Numbered from the stretch's first letter, positions 25,101-37,918 are shown. The stretch: DNA of 64,000 nt from Owenia fusiformis (GCA_903813345.2 CAIIXF020000007.1:23979564-24043563), one strand, 5' to 3'. The notes: generated from the letters alone by a model not told the origin. Translations and numbers: made by a program.

Positions 25101-27730
25101 AGTCAGTCAGTCAGTTTCAGTCAGTCAGTCAGTCAAAGTCAGTCAGTTTCAGTCAGTCAGTCAGTCAAAGTCAGTCAGTTTCAGTCAGTCAGTCAGTCAA
25201 AGTCAGTCAGTCAGTCAAAGTCAGTCAGTCAAAGTCAGTCAGTCAGTCAAAGTCAGTCAGTCAAAGTCAGTCAGTCAGTCAGTCAGTCAGTCAAAGTCAG
25301 TCAGTCAGTCAAAGTCAGTCAGTCAGTCAGTCAGTCAGTCAAAGTCAGTCAGTCAGTCAGTCAGTCAGTCAGTCAGTCAGTCAGTCTCAGTCAGTCAGTC
25401 AGTCAGTCAGTCAAAGTCAGTCAGTCAGTCAGTCAGTCAGTCAAAGTCAGTCAGTCAGTCAGTCAGTCAGTCAAAGTCAGTCAGTCAGTCAGTCAGTCAG
25501 TCAAAGTCAGTCAGTCAGTCAGTCAGTCAGTCAAAGTCAGTCAGTCAGTCAGTCAGTCAGTCAAAGTCAGTCAGTCAGTCAGTCAGTCAGTCAAAGTCAG
25601 TCAGTCAGTCAGTCAGTCAGTCAAAGTCAGTCAGTCAGTCAGTCAGTCAGTCAAAGTCAGTCAGTCAGTCAGTCAGTCAGTCAAAGTCAGTCAGTCAGTC
25701 AGTCAGTCAGTCAAAGTCAGTCAGTCAGTCAGTCAGTCAGTCAGTCAAAGTCAGTCAGTCAGTCAGTCAGTCAGTCAAAGTCAGTCAGTCAGTCAGTCAG
25801 TCAGTCAGTCAAAGTCAGTCAGTCAGTCAGTCAGTCAGTCAAAGTCAGTCAGTCAGTCAGTCAGTCAGTCAGTCAAAGTCAGTCAGTCAGTCAGTCAGTC
25901 AGTCAAAGTCAGTCAGTCAGTCAGTCAGTCAGTCAAAGTCAGTCAGTCAGTCAGTCAGTCAGTCAAAGTCAGTCAGTCAGTCAGTCAGTCAGTCAAAGTC
26001 AGTCAGTCAGTCAGTCAGTCAGTCAAAGTCAGTCAGTCAGTCAGTCAGTCAGTCAAAGTCAGTCAGTCAGTCAGTCAGTCAGTCAAAGTCAGTCAGTCAG
26101 TCAGTCAGTCAGTCAGTCAAAGTCAGTCAGTCAGTCAGTCAGTCAGTCAGTCAAAGTCAGTCAGTCAGTCAGTCAGTCAGTCAGTCAAAGTCAGTCAGTC
26201 AGTCAGTCAGTCAGTCAGTCAAAGTCAGTCAGTCAGTCAGTCAGTCAGTCAAAGTCAGTCAGTCAGTCAGTCAGTCAGTCAAAGTCAGTCAGTCAGTCAG
26301 TCAGTCAGTCAAAGTCAGTCAGTCAGTCAGTCAGTCAGTCAAAGTCAGTCAGTCAGTCAGTCAGTCAGTCAAAGTCAGTCAGTCAGTCAGTCAGTCAGTC
26401 AAAGTCAGTCAGTCAGTCAGTCAGTCAGTCAAAGTCAGTCAGTCAGTCAGTCAGTCAGTCAAAGTCAGTCAGTCAGTCAGTCAGTCAGTCAAAGTCAGTC
26501 AGTCAGTCAGTCAGTCAGTCAAAGTCAGTCAGTCAGTCAGTCAGTCAGTCAAAGTCAGTCAGTCAGTCAGTCAGTCAGTCAAAGTCAGTCAGTCAGTCAG
26601 TCAGTCAGTCAGTCAAAGTCAGTCAGTCAGTCAGTCAGTCAGTCAAAGTCAGTCAGTCAGTCAGTCAGTCAGTCAAAGTCAGTCAGTCAGTCAGTCAGTC
26701 AGTCAGTCAAAGTCAGTCAGTCAGTCAGTCAGTCAGTCAAAGTCAGTCAGTCAGTCAGTCAGTCAGTCAAAGTCAGTCAGTCAGTCAGTCAGTCAGTCAA
26801 AGTCAGTCAGTCAGTCAGTCAGTCAGTCAAAGTCAGTCAGTCAGTCAGTCAGTCAAAGTCAGTCAGTCAGTCAGTCAGTCAAAGTCAGTCAGTCAGTCAG
26901 TCAGTCAAAGTCAGTCAGTCAGTCAGTCAGTCAGTCAGTCAGTCAGTCAGTCAAAGTCAGTCAGTCAGTCAGTCAGTCAAAGTCAGTCAGTCAGTCAGTC
27001 AGTCAAAGTCAGTCAGTCAGTCAAAGTCAGTCAGTCAGAAGAAGAAGATAACTCAAATATTAGTTGACCGATTTTCTTCATATTTGGTGGAAAGATGTAT
27101 ATTGATAAATAGTTTTACTCAAAAAAAGATTTTTTCAAGATGGCCGCCACTTTAAAAATGACGAGACTTTTTCGCAAAAATCATAAATTTTTCATTCTAA
27201 ACCAAAGTAATTAATATTATTGTTTGAAATTTTGGTAGTATATTCACAACATCTATCTATTTCACATATATTCCGTGTTTTTCATCCTGACCCCCAGGAG
27301 CCGTGTATGGGGGGTCAGGAAAACAGAGATTTTCGCTAATTTTTAGATCTTTCTGAAGTATAGCTCTATTATACTCAAATGAAAGGCAATTAAGAGTAGA
27401 TTGCAAATATTGTATCTTTTTTCTGATTCGAGCCTCGTAAAATTCAAAATGACCGTCTAATGTACGATTTCGCAATAATTTTTCGATCCCTTCAAAGTAT
27501 GGCTATATTATACTCAAATTGAAGGAATTTTTGAGTAGATCACAATTATGGTATTGTTTTTCAGATTTGTACCTCAGAAAATTCAAAATGGCTGTTTTGC
27601 AGGAATTTGTAATTCTAAAATCTAAATTTTCCAATTTTAATCAAAGTAATGAGTATAATTGATTGGAATTCGGTAATTGATATTTTGTTCGTTGGGATTT
27701 GCTACTCCGCGGAGTTGCCGTTATCTAGTT
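19141..27730. mobile_element. Dispersed element, copy A, inflated by a giant microsatellite
   Basis: The left end reads TATCCCAACGAACGAAGTTC and the right end GGAGTTGCCGTTATCTAG. GTTCGTTGGGAT, the complement of the left end, lies about 30 bp inside the right end (27687-27698). Outside the GTCA array it aligns closely with copy B at 28843-29608, including the segment AAGATGGCCGCCACTTTAAA and two or three internal imperfect repeats centred on AAAATTCAAAATG. It has no protein-coding content and appears to be a non-autonomous interspersed element. Confidence 0.7.
19185..27037. repeat. 7.85-kb GTCA satellite with zoned higher-order structure
   Basis: Four zones can be read directly. At 19185-21448 it is pure GTCA, about 566 units, with one extra C at 19567-19568. 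At 21449-22420 an 18-bp unit (AA plus four GTCA) repeats exactly 54 times. At 22421-24296 a 14-bp unit (AA plus three GTCA) repeats exactly 134 times. From 24297 to 27037 mixed units of mostly 30 and 34 bp (AA plus seven or eight GTCA) alternate in blocks, with a few TTTCAG and TCTCAG variants at 25115-25190 and 25386. The plus strand has no stop in any frame, which creates a spurious 2672-codon frame. The minus strand (TGAC) has stops in every frame. Confidence 0.97.
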
Positions 27731-27749
27731 CATTATGTTACTACCACAA

Positions 27750-27890
27750 TTTGTGACATATTGTTATAGTCTCCAACTTTTTTTGTGGTTGTGGTTGGTG
27801 TTCAATGGTTGGTGTTTGGCAGTCTGTGTTTGATGGTTGGAGTTTGGTATCTGTAACAAATGGCAAGTGGTAACATTTTGCATGTAAATG
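27750..27890. repeat. GTTATGGTCTCCAACTTTTT dispersed repeat, copy 2
   Basis: It starts TTGTGACATATTGTTATAG, passes through GTTGGTGTT-rich sequence and ATCTGTAACAAATGGCAAG, and ends near GGTAACATTTTGCATGTAAA. It matches the copies at 9733, 52386, 53302 and 59925. Confidence 0.6.
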
Positions 27891-28073
27891 CCCTGTTTGT
27901 GTTTGTCATACATACATATGAACTCTGAACTCACTTCTCAAAGATGGACCTGAGGTGTCAGAAGGGCAATAATGCTCTAGGAGCCTGACCTCCTCTGACA
28001 ATGTTATGATTTATACTAGAAAATAATTATGTAAAACAAACAATGCCCCACTAAAAATATGCTGCTTTACTAG

Positions 28074-28211
28074 CAGGCCTGTAGCCAGCTTTTGCCCTTT
28101 TAAAAAATTTGACCATTTTTGCCAAAAATTACTTGAAAAGTGCTCAGAAACTGTGCGATTTTGAAAGAATTTTAGCTCGCACCCCTGAAACCCCCCCTTG
28201 GTTAGGGCAAG
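28074..28211. mobile_element. CAGGCC-ended short element, copy 1, with 5-bp duplication
   Basis: The left end is CAGGCCTGTAGCCA. The interior resembles the copies at 30925-31080 and 58336-58506 (AAGTGCTCAGAAA). The right end is diverged (GGTTAGGGCAAG). It is flanked by the perfect direct repeat ACTAG at 28069-28073 and 28212-28216, marking a 5-bp target duplication. Confidence 0.7.
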
Positions 28212-28499
28212 ACTAGTATATAAATATAAAAAATGCCTTGATGCATCAAGTTGAGCTATTTTTGCAAGGGGTTCTTATGCCCTATGTTCTATATAATGTT
28301 CTTAGGTAATGATTATGGTAAAAATGTTTATATAGGTAATATGTGGTATTTGATTCATTAAGGACTACCTGATAAGTTGAAGAGATTATCCAAGCTCATC
28401 TATTAGTATATGGACAGTATATCACCACACAGGTAGTGGCTTGTGATTTGTAGACTTTTTTAATGCAACAGTATACTAGGGCATTATGTTCATGTATCC

Positions 28500-28690
28500 C
28501 TCACCCCTCACGGCCAATTATGAGGCCTTTGCCCCATTTTATCCATATCATATGAGGCCTTTGCCCCATTATATCTATATCATATAAGGCATTTTCCCCA
28601 TTATATCATGTATTGTTGCCTTATATCTTTAAGCTACATGTATATGCCCCATTATATTTGCATTTGTTATACATAAGGCTGTTGCCCAAT
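28500..28690. repeat. Degenerate tandem repeat of about 36 bp
   Basis: The phrase GAGGCCTTTGCCCCATT and its variants (AAGGCATTTTCCCCATT, AAGGCTGTTGCCCAAT) recur four or five times, separated by ATATCATAT-type spacers. It is non-coding. Confidence 0.55.
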
Positions 28691-28842
28691 ATACATCTTG
28701 TATATGTCAATATTATGGCTCGTGAAGCCCATCCCCTCACTATGCTGACTCTCTATAGAAGGTTGTGGAAGAACTAAACACTAAGACTCCCACACCAACC
28801 AGTAGAAAATGGGAGACTAGCATCTAAACCTCCTATCATATT

Positions 28843-29608
28843 TATCCCAACGAACGAAGTTCGGTAGGGATATAGTGAAGCCCTCCGTCCGTCCGTCTGT
28901 CCGTCCGTCAGTCCGTCCGTCTGTCCGGAAGATAACTCAAATACTAGTAGACGGATTTTCTTCATATTTAGTGGAAAGATGTATATTGGTGAATAGTTTT
29001 ACGCAAAAAAAAATTTTTTCAAGTTGGCCGCCACTTTAAAAATGACGGGACTTTTTCGCAAAAATCATAAATTTTTCATTCTGAACCAAAGTAATTAATA
29101 TTATTGTTCTGGTAGTATATTCACAACATTTATCTATTTCACATATATTCCGTGTTTTTCATCCTGACCCCCAGGGGCCGTGTATGGGGGGACAGGAAAA
29201 CAGAAATTTTCGCTAATTTTTAGATCTTTCTAAAGTATAGCTTTATTATACTCAAATAAAAGGCAATTAAGAGTAGATTGCAAATATTGTATCTTTTTTC
29301 TGATTCGAGCCTCGTAAAATTCAAAATGGCCGTCTAATGTACGATTTCGCAATAATTTTTCGATCCCTTCAAAGTATGGCTATATTATATTCAAACTGAA
29401 GGAATTTTGGGGTAGATCACAATTATGATATTATTTTTCAGATTTGTTTACTCAGAAAATTCAAAATGGCTGCTTTGCAGGAATTCGCAATTCTAAATTC
29501 TAATTTTTTCAATTGTAACCAAAGTAATGAGTATAATTGATTGGAATTCGCTTATTGATATTTTGTTCGTTGGGATTTGCTACTCCGCGGAGTTGCCGTT
29601 ATCTAGTT
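28843..29608. mobile_element. Dispersed element, copy B, with short GTCC run
   Basis: It has the same ends and interior as copy A. The tetranucleotide tract at 28885-28926 is only about 40 bp and mainly GTCC/GTCT, with a single GTCA unit. It shows the likely pre-expansion state. A small deletion relative to copy A follows TTAATATTATTG near 29105. No reading frame is conserved between the copies. Confidence 0.75.
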
Positions 29609-30924
29609 TTAAATGATTGGACCTCCAAAAATTTCTCAAGTCAAAAGTTCAAATTAATTGATTCCAACTTAGTGATTCAGACTATCAGTGATTCAGAATA
29701 TGTTTTGTGACAAAATGTGCTGCCCCGAAGTTCTAAAACCACCCCCTCATTTAATATAAAACAAATAAGAACTAATGAGAAAGATGATTTAGATACTAAA
29801 TAAACATTAAATATTCTTCATAATTGCTGAGTTGGCGTGTTCCGATTGACGGGAAAGATGTATATGGATAGGGTGGGAAAGGAGAGGGGGGGGTAGAAAT
29901 GTGAGGGGGAGGGAAGAGTATGGTGACATGACATAACTAGGTTGATATAGAAACCAGATTGCCTGAACTTTTAACTCTAAGATACCACTGCTGGTTAATC
30001 GGAAACATCTTTTAGGTTCTCAAGGGTTAGAATTCCAGTTGTAGAGAACTACACAAAACAGGTCTTATGATGACTCTCACAAAAACTAAGTCAAGTTCTA
30101 TTCTTTGATTTCTATGGAAATAAAAGTAAAATCTGCAAGGAAAGGGACAAAATATATTACGGTTGTATATACGGTTTTTCAGAAACTCAGAAATGTTTCG
30201 CTTTTCTGTATATTTGTATCGAAAAGGGATAGAATTCCAAGATCATATAAAATCACGTTGGCGGGCTCATAACTTCTGAAATGATCTGTTATGTTGTGGC
30301 TGTAACCATAGTAACATACCAAACACTATGTATTTTTGACGTTCTTGGAAAAGATTCTTGCAGGGTCAAAACCTGTAGATTGTGAATCATTACTATGGAA
30401 TAATGTAACGATTTGTGAATAGTTGGATAAAAAATCACGCTGGATATATATTATTAATCAAATGGACTAAATACTAGTGTCGAAGTATAATTAAATGTAG
30501 AAATATTGACTGATTTATGGAATTGATTTCTCTATATCTTCTACATGTATAATGGTAAGTAAAACATTGTATCATGTCTTGAGAGGTATGAGAGGTCTTT
30601 GTGTTGTACTGAAAGAGGATTCTTCTTCATGGGTCAATATAAAAGAGCTTCTTATTGCCTTTAAAACATTCATAAATACAAGCATGATATAGATTATGGC
30701 TTCTTATTATACCACAATTCCAGAATGAGCCAATTACCCTCCTTTTGGGGATATCAGAATGGACGTTGTTGCTCTCATTAAGGAGGTTTCAGAAGGGAAA
30801 TTGTGATTCTCATTTTGAGATATCAGAAAATACATCATATATCAATGTTCTTGTGCAAGATATGCTCTGATAGGATTCTTCTTTCTCTTATTCATCATAT
30901 TGGATTCATCCTAGGTATGACGAT
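29609..30924. other. No recognised gene
   Basis: This is AT-rich sequence with a G-rich patch near 29880-29920. Nothing else is recognised. Confidence 0.45.
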
Positions 30925-31080
30925 CAGGCCCGTAGCCAACCCCCCCCCCCTCCTGGCCAAAAAATCTTTCAAAATCATGCAGTTTTTCACCATTCTGAGC
31001 ACTTTTTAAGTGATTTTGGCCATTTTTGGACCAAAATTGGCACAAGTGAACCCCCTTGGCAAATCCTGGCTACGGGCCTG
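30925..31080. mobile_element. CAGGCC-ended short element, copy 2, with 5-bp duplication
   Basis: The termini are inverted repeats: CAGGCCCGTAGCCA at the left and TGGCTACGGGCCTG at the right. The flanks are perfect ACGAT direct repeats at 30920-30924 and 31081-31085. The interior is non-coding. It is in reverse orientation to the copy at 58336-58506, which shares GTGCTCAGAATGGTGAAAAA. Confidence 0.85.
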
Positions 31081-31635
31081 ACGATTGAAAATCAAACTGT
31101 TAAGCTAGTATGGGTACTCATTACATCTTCCTGTTTTGCAACTTGCTCTGGTTTAGTTGAGCCATTATGTTTCAATCTTTGCCATGTGATGGTCAACCTG
31201 AGATTAGCATGTTGTGGAGCTGTTATACTTATAGGCTGCATGCTCTCACAGTTCACCACCGTACGAATACTTTGGGGGCAGACAGCAGGACATAATGGGC
31301 AAACAAATAGTTTTACAAGATGTTCCCCCATTATACCAAATACAAAAAAATTTAATGATTAAGAAATTAATGCCCATGGTGGCGAATGGTATGCCCAAGC
31401 GACAGCTACTTTATGTAGATGCAGCTCCCTATTTATGAAGCAAAATCAGACTATAGTAAAGGGGTGTTCAATCTGATATCACATAATGTAAAAGAATGTC
31501 TTGAACTATCTCACGGGTCTACCAATTAAAGGTTATGTTGTCTCACGATGGGTTTCTCTTCATCATGATAAACCATGACATTTCCTTCCTTCTTTACAAG
31601 TCAGAAGCAAGATAGAAAGATCTGAAGAGTATCAG

Positions 31636-33105
31636 AATTGTTTCTTTGTGGTCTCAGGAACTCTCTACTTATATCCAGGTGTGGGTCTGGGTATGGAGAG
31701 TGGGGGGTCACAGGGGGAGCGATAGATGTGATGAATATGAATGGTTTCTTGTGGTCTCAGGAACTCTCTACTTACATTCAGGTGTGAGTATGGAGAGTGG
31801 GGGGTCACAGGGGGAGCGATAGATGTGATGAATATGAATGGTTTCTTGTGGTCTCTAGAACTCTCTACTTAATATCCAGGTGTGGGTATGGAGAGTGGGG
31901 GGTCACAGGGGGAGGGATAGATGTGATGAATATGAATGGTTTCTTGTGGTCTCAGGAACTCTCTACTTACATTCAGGTGTGAGTATGGAGAGTGGGGGGT
32001 CACAGGGGGAGGGATAGATGTGATGAATATGAATGGTTTCTTGTGGTCTCAGGAACTCTCTACTTACATTCAGGTGTGAGTATGGAGAGTGGGGGGTCAC
32101 AGGGGGAGCGATAGATGTGATGAATATGAATGGTTTCTTGTGGTCTCAAGAACTCTCTACTTAATATCCAGGTGTGGGTATGGAGAGTGGGGGGTCACAG
32201 GGGGAGCGATAGATGTGATGAATATGAATGGTTTCTTGTGGTCTCTAGAACTCTCTACTTATATCCAGGTGTGAGTATGGAGAGTGGGGGGTCACAGGGG
32301 GAGTGATAGATGTGATGAATATGAATGGTTTCTTGTGGTCTCAGGAACTCTCTACTTATATCCAGGTGTGGGTATGGAGAGTGGGGGGTCACAGGGGGAG
32401 CGATAGATGTGATGAATATGAATGGTTTCTTGTGGTCTCTAGAACTCTCGACTTATATCCAGGTGTGAGTATGGAGAGTGGGGGGTCACAGGGGAACGAT
32501 AGATGTGATGAATATGAATGGTTTCTTGTGGTCTCTAGAACTCTCTACTTATATCCAGGTGTGAGTATGGAGAGTGGGGGGCCACAGGGGGAGTGATAGA
32601 TGTGATGAATATGAATGGTTTCTTGTGGTCTCTAGAACTCTCTACTTAATATCCAGGTGTGGGTATGGAGAGTGGGGGGTCACAGGGGGAGTGATAGATG
32701 TGATGAATATGAATGGTTTCTTGTGGTCTCAGGAACTCTCTACTTAATATCCAGGTGTGGGTATGGAGAGTGGGGGGTCACAGGGGGAGTGATAGATGTG
32801 ATGAATATGAATGGTTTCTTGTGGTCTCAGGAACTCTCTACTTACATTCAGGTGTGAGTATATAGAGTGGGGGGTCACAGGGGGAGGGATAGATGTGATG
32901 AATATGAATGGTTTCTTGTGGTCTCTAGAACTCTCTACTTACATTCAGGTGTGAGTATATAGAGTGGGGGGTCACAGGGGGAGGGATAGATGTGATGAAT
33001 ATGAATTGTTTCTTGTGGTCTCTTGAACTCTTTACTGAGCTTCAGGTGTGAGTATGGAGAGAGGGGGGTCACAGGGGGAGGGATAGATGTGATGAATATC
33101 ATATT
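31636..33105. repeat. Minisatellite, unit about 97 bp, about 15 copies
   Basis: Landmarks GGAGAGTGGGGGGTCACAGG and GATGTGATGAATATGAATGG recur every 95-99 bp from about 31695 to 33054. Copies differ by point changes (AGCG/AGGG/AGTG after the G run, CAGGAACT/TAGAACT). The last few copies are more diverged (TATAGAG at 32861 and 32957). Small frames across it (for example SDRCDEYEWFLVVS) are repeat by-products and shift between copies, so no coding role is supported. Confidence 0.95.
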
Positions 33106-35423
33106 ATGGTATCTTGATGTTTTGTATCAGTTCTATGGTACCCCCTATTTACTTCCTCTCCAGATGTGTGTAAGGGGCTCCTTGCAAGAATTAAGTTTGA
33201 GAATCATATTCATTTTCTATGTTTATTTATATCCAGTATAGCGAATACGCATGCACAATGAATTTTGACGCAAGCAGGAATTTCAAAGTAAAAAAATCAT
33301 TAAAAGCTTTATAACATTGCTAATATTCGGTAAATGTATGTCACAAACATTCATCTCGGTCCATAATCCGTTCAGAACAACAGCATTGAGTGCTCATGAA
33401 ACCAAAAGTCGATGTGAATAGTGGCAAATGCCTTGATTTTTCAGGCTCTGATTTTCTTAATTTTTTTTTAAATTGCCAAAATCGTCTACTCGATCGTCAA
33501 ATTTATCATTCTACTTGAGTAGAGATTTTGGTGGCGAGGCCCATCAGTAGTAGGAGGAAGGAAGTCACAAGGACTTGGTGTAAGAATTGCCTTTTCTCTG
33601 AAAGAGTATGGAGTTTTGTTTGGTTAATGTTTTTCATGATCAAATCAAATTGGGAGGTCATGTTATAGCAAGAGGGGGAGAAACCCCAGGGTTCAAAGAT
33701 ATAATGTATTGTTATTATTAATCTGTATTGAGATGACATCGTCGCTGATTGGTTTAGCGAGTCGATTGTTGATTGGTTTAAAACTAGGTCAATTTGAAAA
33801 CTTTGAAAACCAAGATGGAGGGAAGTATAAATATACGTACTTTCGGGTCAGGAGGTGCGCGAAGGAGGAAATCGTATGTCATCAATTGAATCAAGGGGTT
33901 TTCCCTCCTCTTCTTATAGCAATGGCTGCAGCATGGGCATTTTTCACTTCATGGTTTCAGGAACTATAATGACTACAGTAAGTCTGTTTAACAAACTTTT
34001 TGATGTGTTCACCCATGCATCAGTATGCATGTCTGGCTTTAGTCAGTATAGTGCGAATTTGTCTGATAACCTGTTACTCGTAAGGTACACTTTTCTGGTA
34101 CAACATCAATATTTTATTGTTTTGGAATGAATTAAAAGCATGAGGCTGTGTATCTATCTATTTGTTAGGAGAAGGATAATTTTTGTTTAAAATAATTAAA
34201 AGAGATTTTATATCATCACTAAGTAGAATAGACATATTGTTATAGCCTCTGTAAAAAAATGCAGTAACCACAGGAACAAGCTGGTCACAATTGGCACTAA
34301 AGCATTCAGTAATATTTTGTTTTCCCATTCATTTTTATAATATTAGACCAAATGCTCTTTTAGTATATTATCCATATATATTCAAGCCATGGCTAATAAC
34401 AATACATTTATTAAATTAAAACGTGACATTGAAATAAAAAATTAAGTTAATTGTTACAAGAGTCAGTTTGAATGAATGAAGTCTGGGAACTGTTACTCGT
34501 AGGCTGATAAAGATATTGGAAAATTGCTCTAATCAGTCTGTAAAGAGCTGTTTCACTTTACTATGTAGACTGAAACCGAGCTCATAAAATTGCAGTAGAG
34601 CCTGTCTGGGTTAATACATGTATTTTTTATTATCATCAATTATTTTTTGAAAGTAATTTGTTGGTTGATATATATGTACACGTACAAAGGCTTAACAGTG
34701 CAGTCTTTAAATAGAACTGTCATATATTTTACGTAAACTACTTTTTGACAAGCTGGGACATAATATATCATATCATTGCATTTCTTTTTTAATCAAAACA
34801 TCATTGAATAGATAGAGTTGAGATTATAAATATGTATCTGAATGTGAATATAGATTTGATGAACTGATTAATACTCATATTGAGAGGTGTTTATATGGGA
34901 GATTCTGATAACATGGAAATCAATAGGATAAAAACTGAGTGCAAAACTTCACAATTTAAGTTACTGATATTAGAGACGAATGGGATCTATACTCGTTTAG
35001 CTCTTGTGGCATCTTTTTGGTATTTAGACAATGAAGTAACCAATTAAAATATAATTTTATGCTTCTCAGAACATCCCGCTGATAAATAACAAGAAATTCT
35101 CATAATTTTTTGTAAACATTTTGAATAACAATGTGAAAAAGATATCGTTATTCCCGAATAAAAGATCTAAATACATCGGTAGCTGCTTTTGATGTTAATA
35201 AAGAATACTTAGGTAAGTCATGATGTTAGATTTGAATGTGAGGGACATCCCCGAAGTTGCTACGATAGTCATTACTTTTGTATCGGTGACACTTAATGTC
35301 AAATCTCACATTAAATAACATATTTGCCAGCGGAGATAAGATTTAATTTTGTGTGCATTCTACCAAGTGTCAGTTCTACCTTACTGTTTGGTTAATATGT
35401 AATATAACATATTATACATGACA
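33106..35423. other. No confirmed gene; a possible promoter-like patch near 33.75 kb
   Basis: Two inverted CCAAT boxes (ATTGG at 33748-33752 and 33772-33776) stand 40-65 bp upstream of AAGATGGAGG. That ATG (33815) opens a 24-codon frame (MEGSINIRTFGSGG and on) ending at 33889. No good donor lies inside the frame, so this is noted only as a candidate. The remainder is unremarkable. Confidence 0.25.
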
Positions 35424-35640
35424 GTAAAACTCGTAAAGGAGAACACCTCTAGTTGTAGAAGGCTTTTCTGGGTTTCATCACACAGTAACTTAGTAAAGAA
35501 TGAACCTTTGTAGATTCCAAATTTGAACACAGTAAAGTCTGTAAAGTAAAACACCTCTATATAAGTAGAAGACTTTTCTACCTTTCTTCAACCAGTAACT
35601 TAGTATAAAGTAAACCTCTATATATTCCAAAATTGAACAC
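35424..35640. repeat. Two-copy tandem duplication, about 107 bp
   Basis: The block beginning GTAAAACTCGTAAAGGAG at 35424 is repeated from about 35531 (GTAAAGTCTGTAAAG). Both include AACACCTCTA, GTAGAAG(G/A)CTTTTCT and CAGTAACTTAGTA. It is non-coding. Confidence 0.65.
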
Positions 35641-37918
35641 TAGTACTTTAAGGACCAAAAATGTTATACTAACACAGGTTTAACTGTAGTTCTCATTGCA
35701 GCTCTTTTAACCTTATCACTTGAACTCTAATGAAAGGTTAACTTTATGGGTTCTATGTTTATGACCCTTCAGAAACATTCACGTAGGACATATTTTTTTA
35801 TCAAAATTAAAATGTATATCACGTATGTGGCTTGTATAAAGGAAGGTGTAAAAGCCAATGGTTTCGTGAGGTTCCTAATTGAGTTACAGTAAATCTTCGT
35901 AGTAGCCCTAGAAGTCGCCCATGGATTCACCAGGTCGTTATGGCTTTACAACTGGGTTTCCAAGAACATACTTTTCTGAATCAGAAAACATTTATGCTCG
36001 TTTTTGCATTAAGATTTAGTTTGTGTTTATATCATATGAGGATCAGGTTTTAGGGGTAACCATGATAAATGAGGTAAATACCTTACTATTTTAACACAAA
36101 TAAGCATTGACATGAGAAAAATAGTTGACCTTTTAGGGTATCTTAACTCAGTTGGTATTTCATAGGAATTTGTTTTTTGAGGTTTTATAGATGTCACTGT
36201 TGAATTTCCATTGTCGTATCCACATGTCATAGACTCATACTCTTTCACTAATACTATGTAGTGTTACAATTTTCTTTTAATAATCATTTATTTCATATAT
36301 TGAATACAAGCAATAATACAAATAATAATGTTTGACAAAGCTAAGAACAGTGTTACAATCATAATGGTTCATATATAAAACCACTCTCTCATTTTCAAGA
36401 CTCAATCTTGATTTTCATTTCATTCACGTCAAAAATCTACGTGCATACCAGCTTAAATCTAATGTATTTGTCCAATTCTTTTGGCAATTGGATTATAAAG
36501 CCTATTCAATGCAGCAAACAACTAGAAAATCAGGTGAATAGATCACATTTCTCTCATTTGCACATATGAAAACTTTGAGGAGTTTTTCATAATTTCTATT
36601 AAATTGGCCTTGATCACTTAGTCTTGAATATCCCAGATGCGAGTAGAAATAATCTTGATTTACGTCATTAAAAATTCACAATTCAGTCAAACTGGTGTCA
36701 TATTTGGAATCTACATATAAAATTACATCTAAAAATGTGGTTTTGAAAAGAGTTTATCAACTTTGAAAATTTAATTTTCTTTGAAAATGTGACTTCTAGG
36801 TCGGGGAGATTCCCCATAGACCCCACGTTGTAAAACCACAAAAAGTGAAATATCTTTTCTTGTGTTGGGCAGATAATATTTTCTTTTACTGGACATATTT
36901 TAATATATATAACTATCAGATACATAAGGGTAATATGAAAAGTGAACCATTAAAACTGATGCATATTCAAGTTTAAGGGAATTTTGTAATACCCTGCCGT
37001 GTTAATTCCCCCGAATCAGCCACCTGGTGGCGAAACTGGTAACTACCTACTCGCATCTGAGTAATTGAGTCTCTGACCCCCCCCCTCTTCTCCCCTTATC
37101 TACTTCGCATCCTGAATACACTATCTCATAGAGGTGCGGCACATAGAGATAGGGGTGGATGTTTCAAGATCTTGAAGTGTGACTTAATTCTCATTTATTT
37201 AATCTCAACCCATTACAGATCTTCAGCTAGAGATTAGTATATTATATATATTAGGTGTTGTTGAATCTCTCTTTTAACAAACAAACAAAGTGAAGCTATT
37301 GGGAAAGGGTAACTAGGTTAGATCACTCATTGATATTCGGTGGAAGTTATCATGACATTGTTATAACTATTGTATCACTGATATAAGTGGACGTGTCATG
37401 GGGTTTAATTAGGTTAACAGTATATGTAATAATCGCATATACACGTACCTGTAATGTTTTATAAAACATGTACCCAGGTATTATGTAACAAGCTATTTGA
37501 AATCTGTTACTTTATCCCTAGATACCAAGATATCTTCAAGGTATCCAGGTATCTACAGTATCGATTCACTTGTACCTGTTACACTGGTATGATGGTCAAA
37601 TAATGTGGACAAAAAGATTCGAAACAATGGATTTTATACCCGTGTAGCACCTCAAAAATATTTTGTTATCATACCTTTTTGTCAAAATTGTCAAAATGCT
37701 TTGTGATGAAATTAAAATTCGAATGTAGCATTCTTTTAGAGATACAAACTCAAACTGTATTCAAAGGGTAGGTCCTTGTTGCTAAAGAGAATCTTAATTT
37801 TGGCAACATAAAGGGATAAAGATCTGAAAATGTTGGAAGCTATCTTTTCAAAAATAACAATCCTGATTTTATTTTCTGAATAGAATTGAGATATCAAATC
37901 AAATATAGAAGTTATTGA
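35641..37918. other. No recognised gene
   Basis: This is AT-rich sequence without supported exons. Confidence 0.4.

Noticed and set aside
19137-27155. A 2672-codon plus-strand frame of SVSQ/SVSQSK repeats
   Set aside because: It exists only because GTCA repeats and AA-containing variants contain no stop on the plus strand. The 14-bp units shift frame without consequence, and both flanks are parts of a dispersed element.
28774-28965. Minus-strand frame with QTDGQTDG repeats
   Set aside because: It is a translation of the GTCC tetranucleotide run in copy B of the dispersed element.
31797-32857. Several frames containing SDRCDEYEWFLVVS
   Set aside because: They follow the 97-bp minisatellite. 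The unit is not a multiple of three and copy lengths vary, so frames break from copy to copy.
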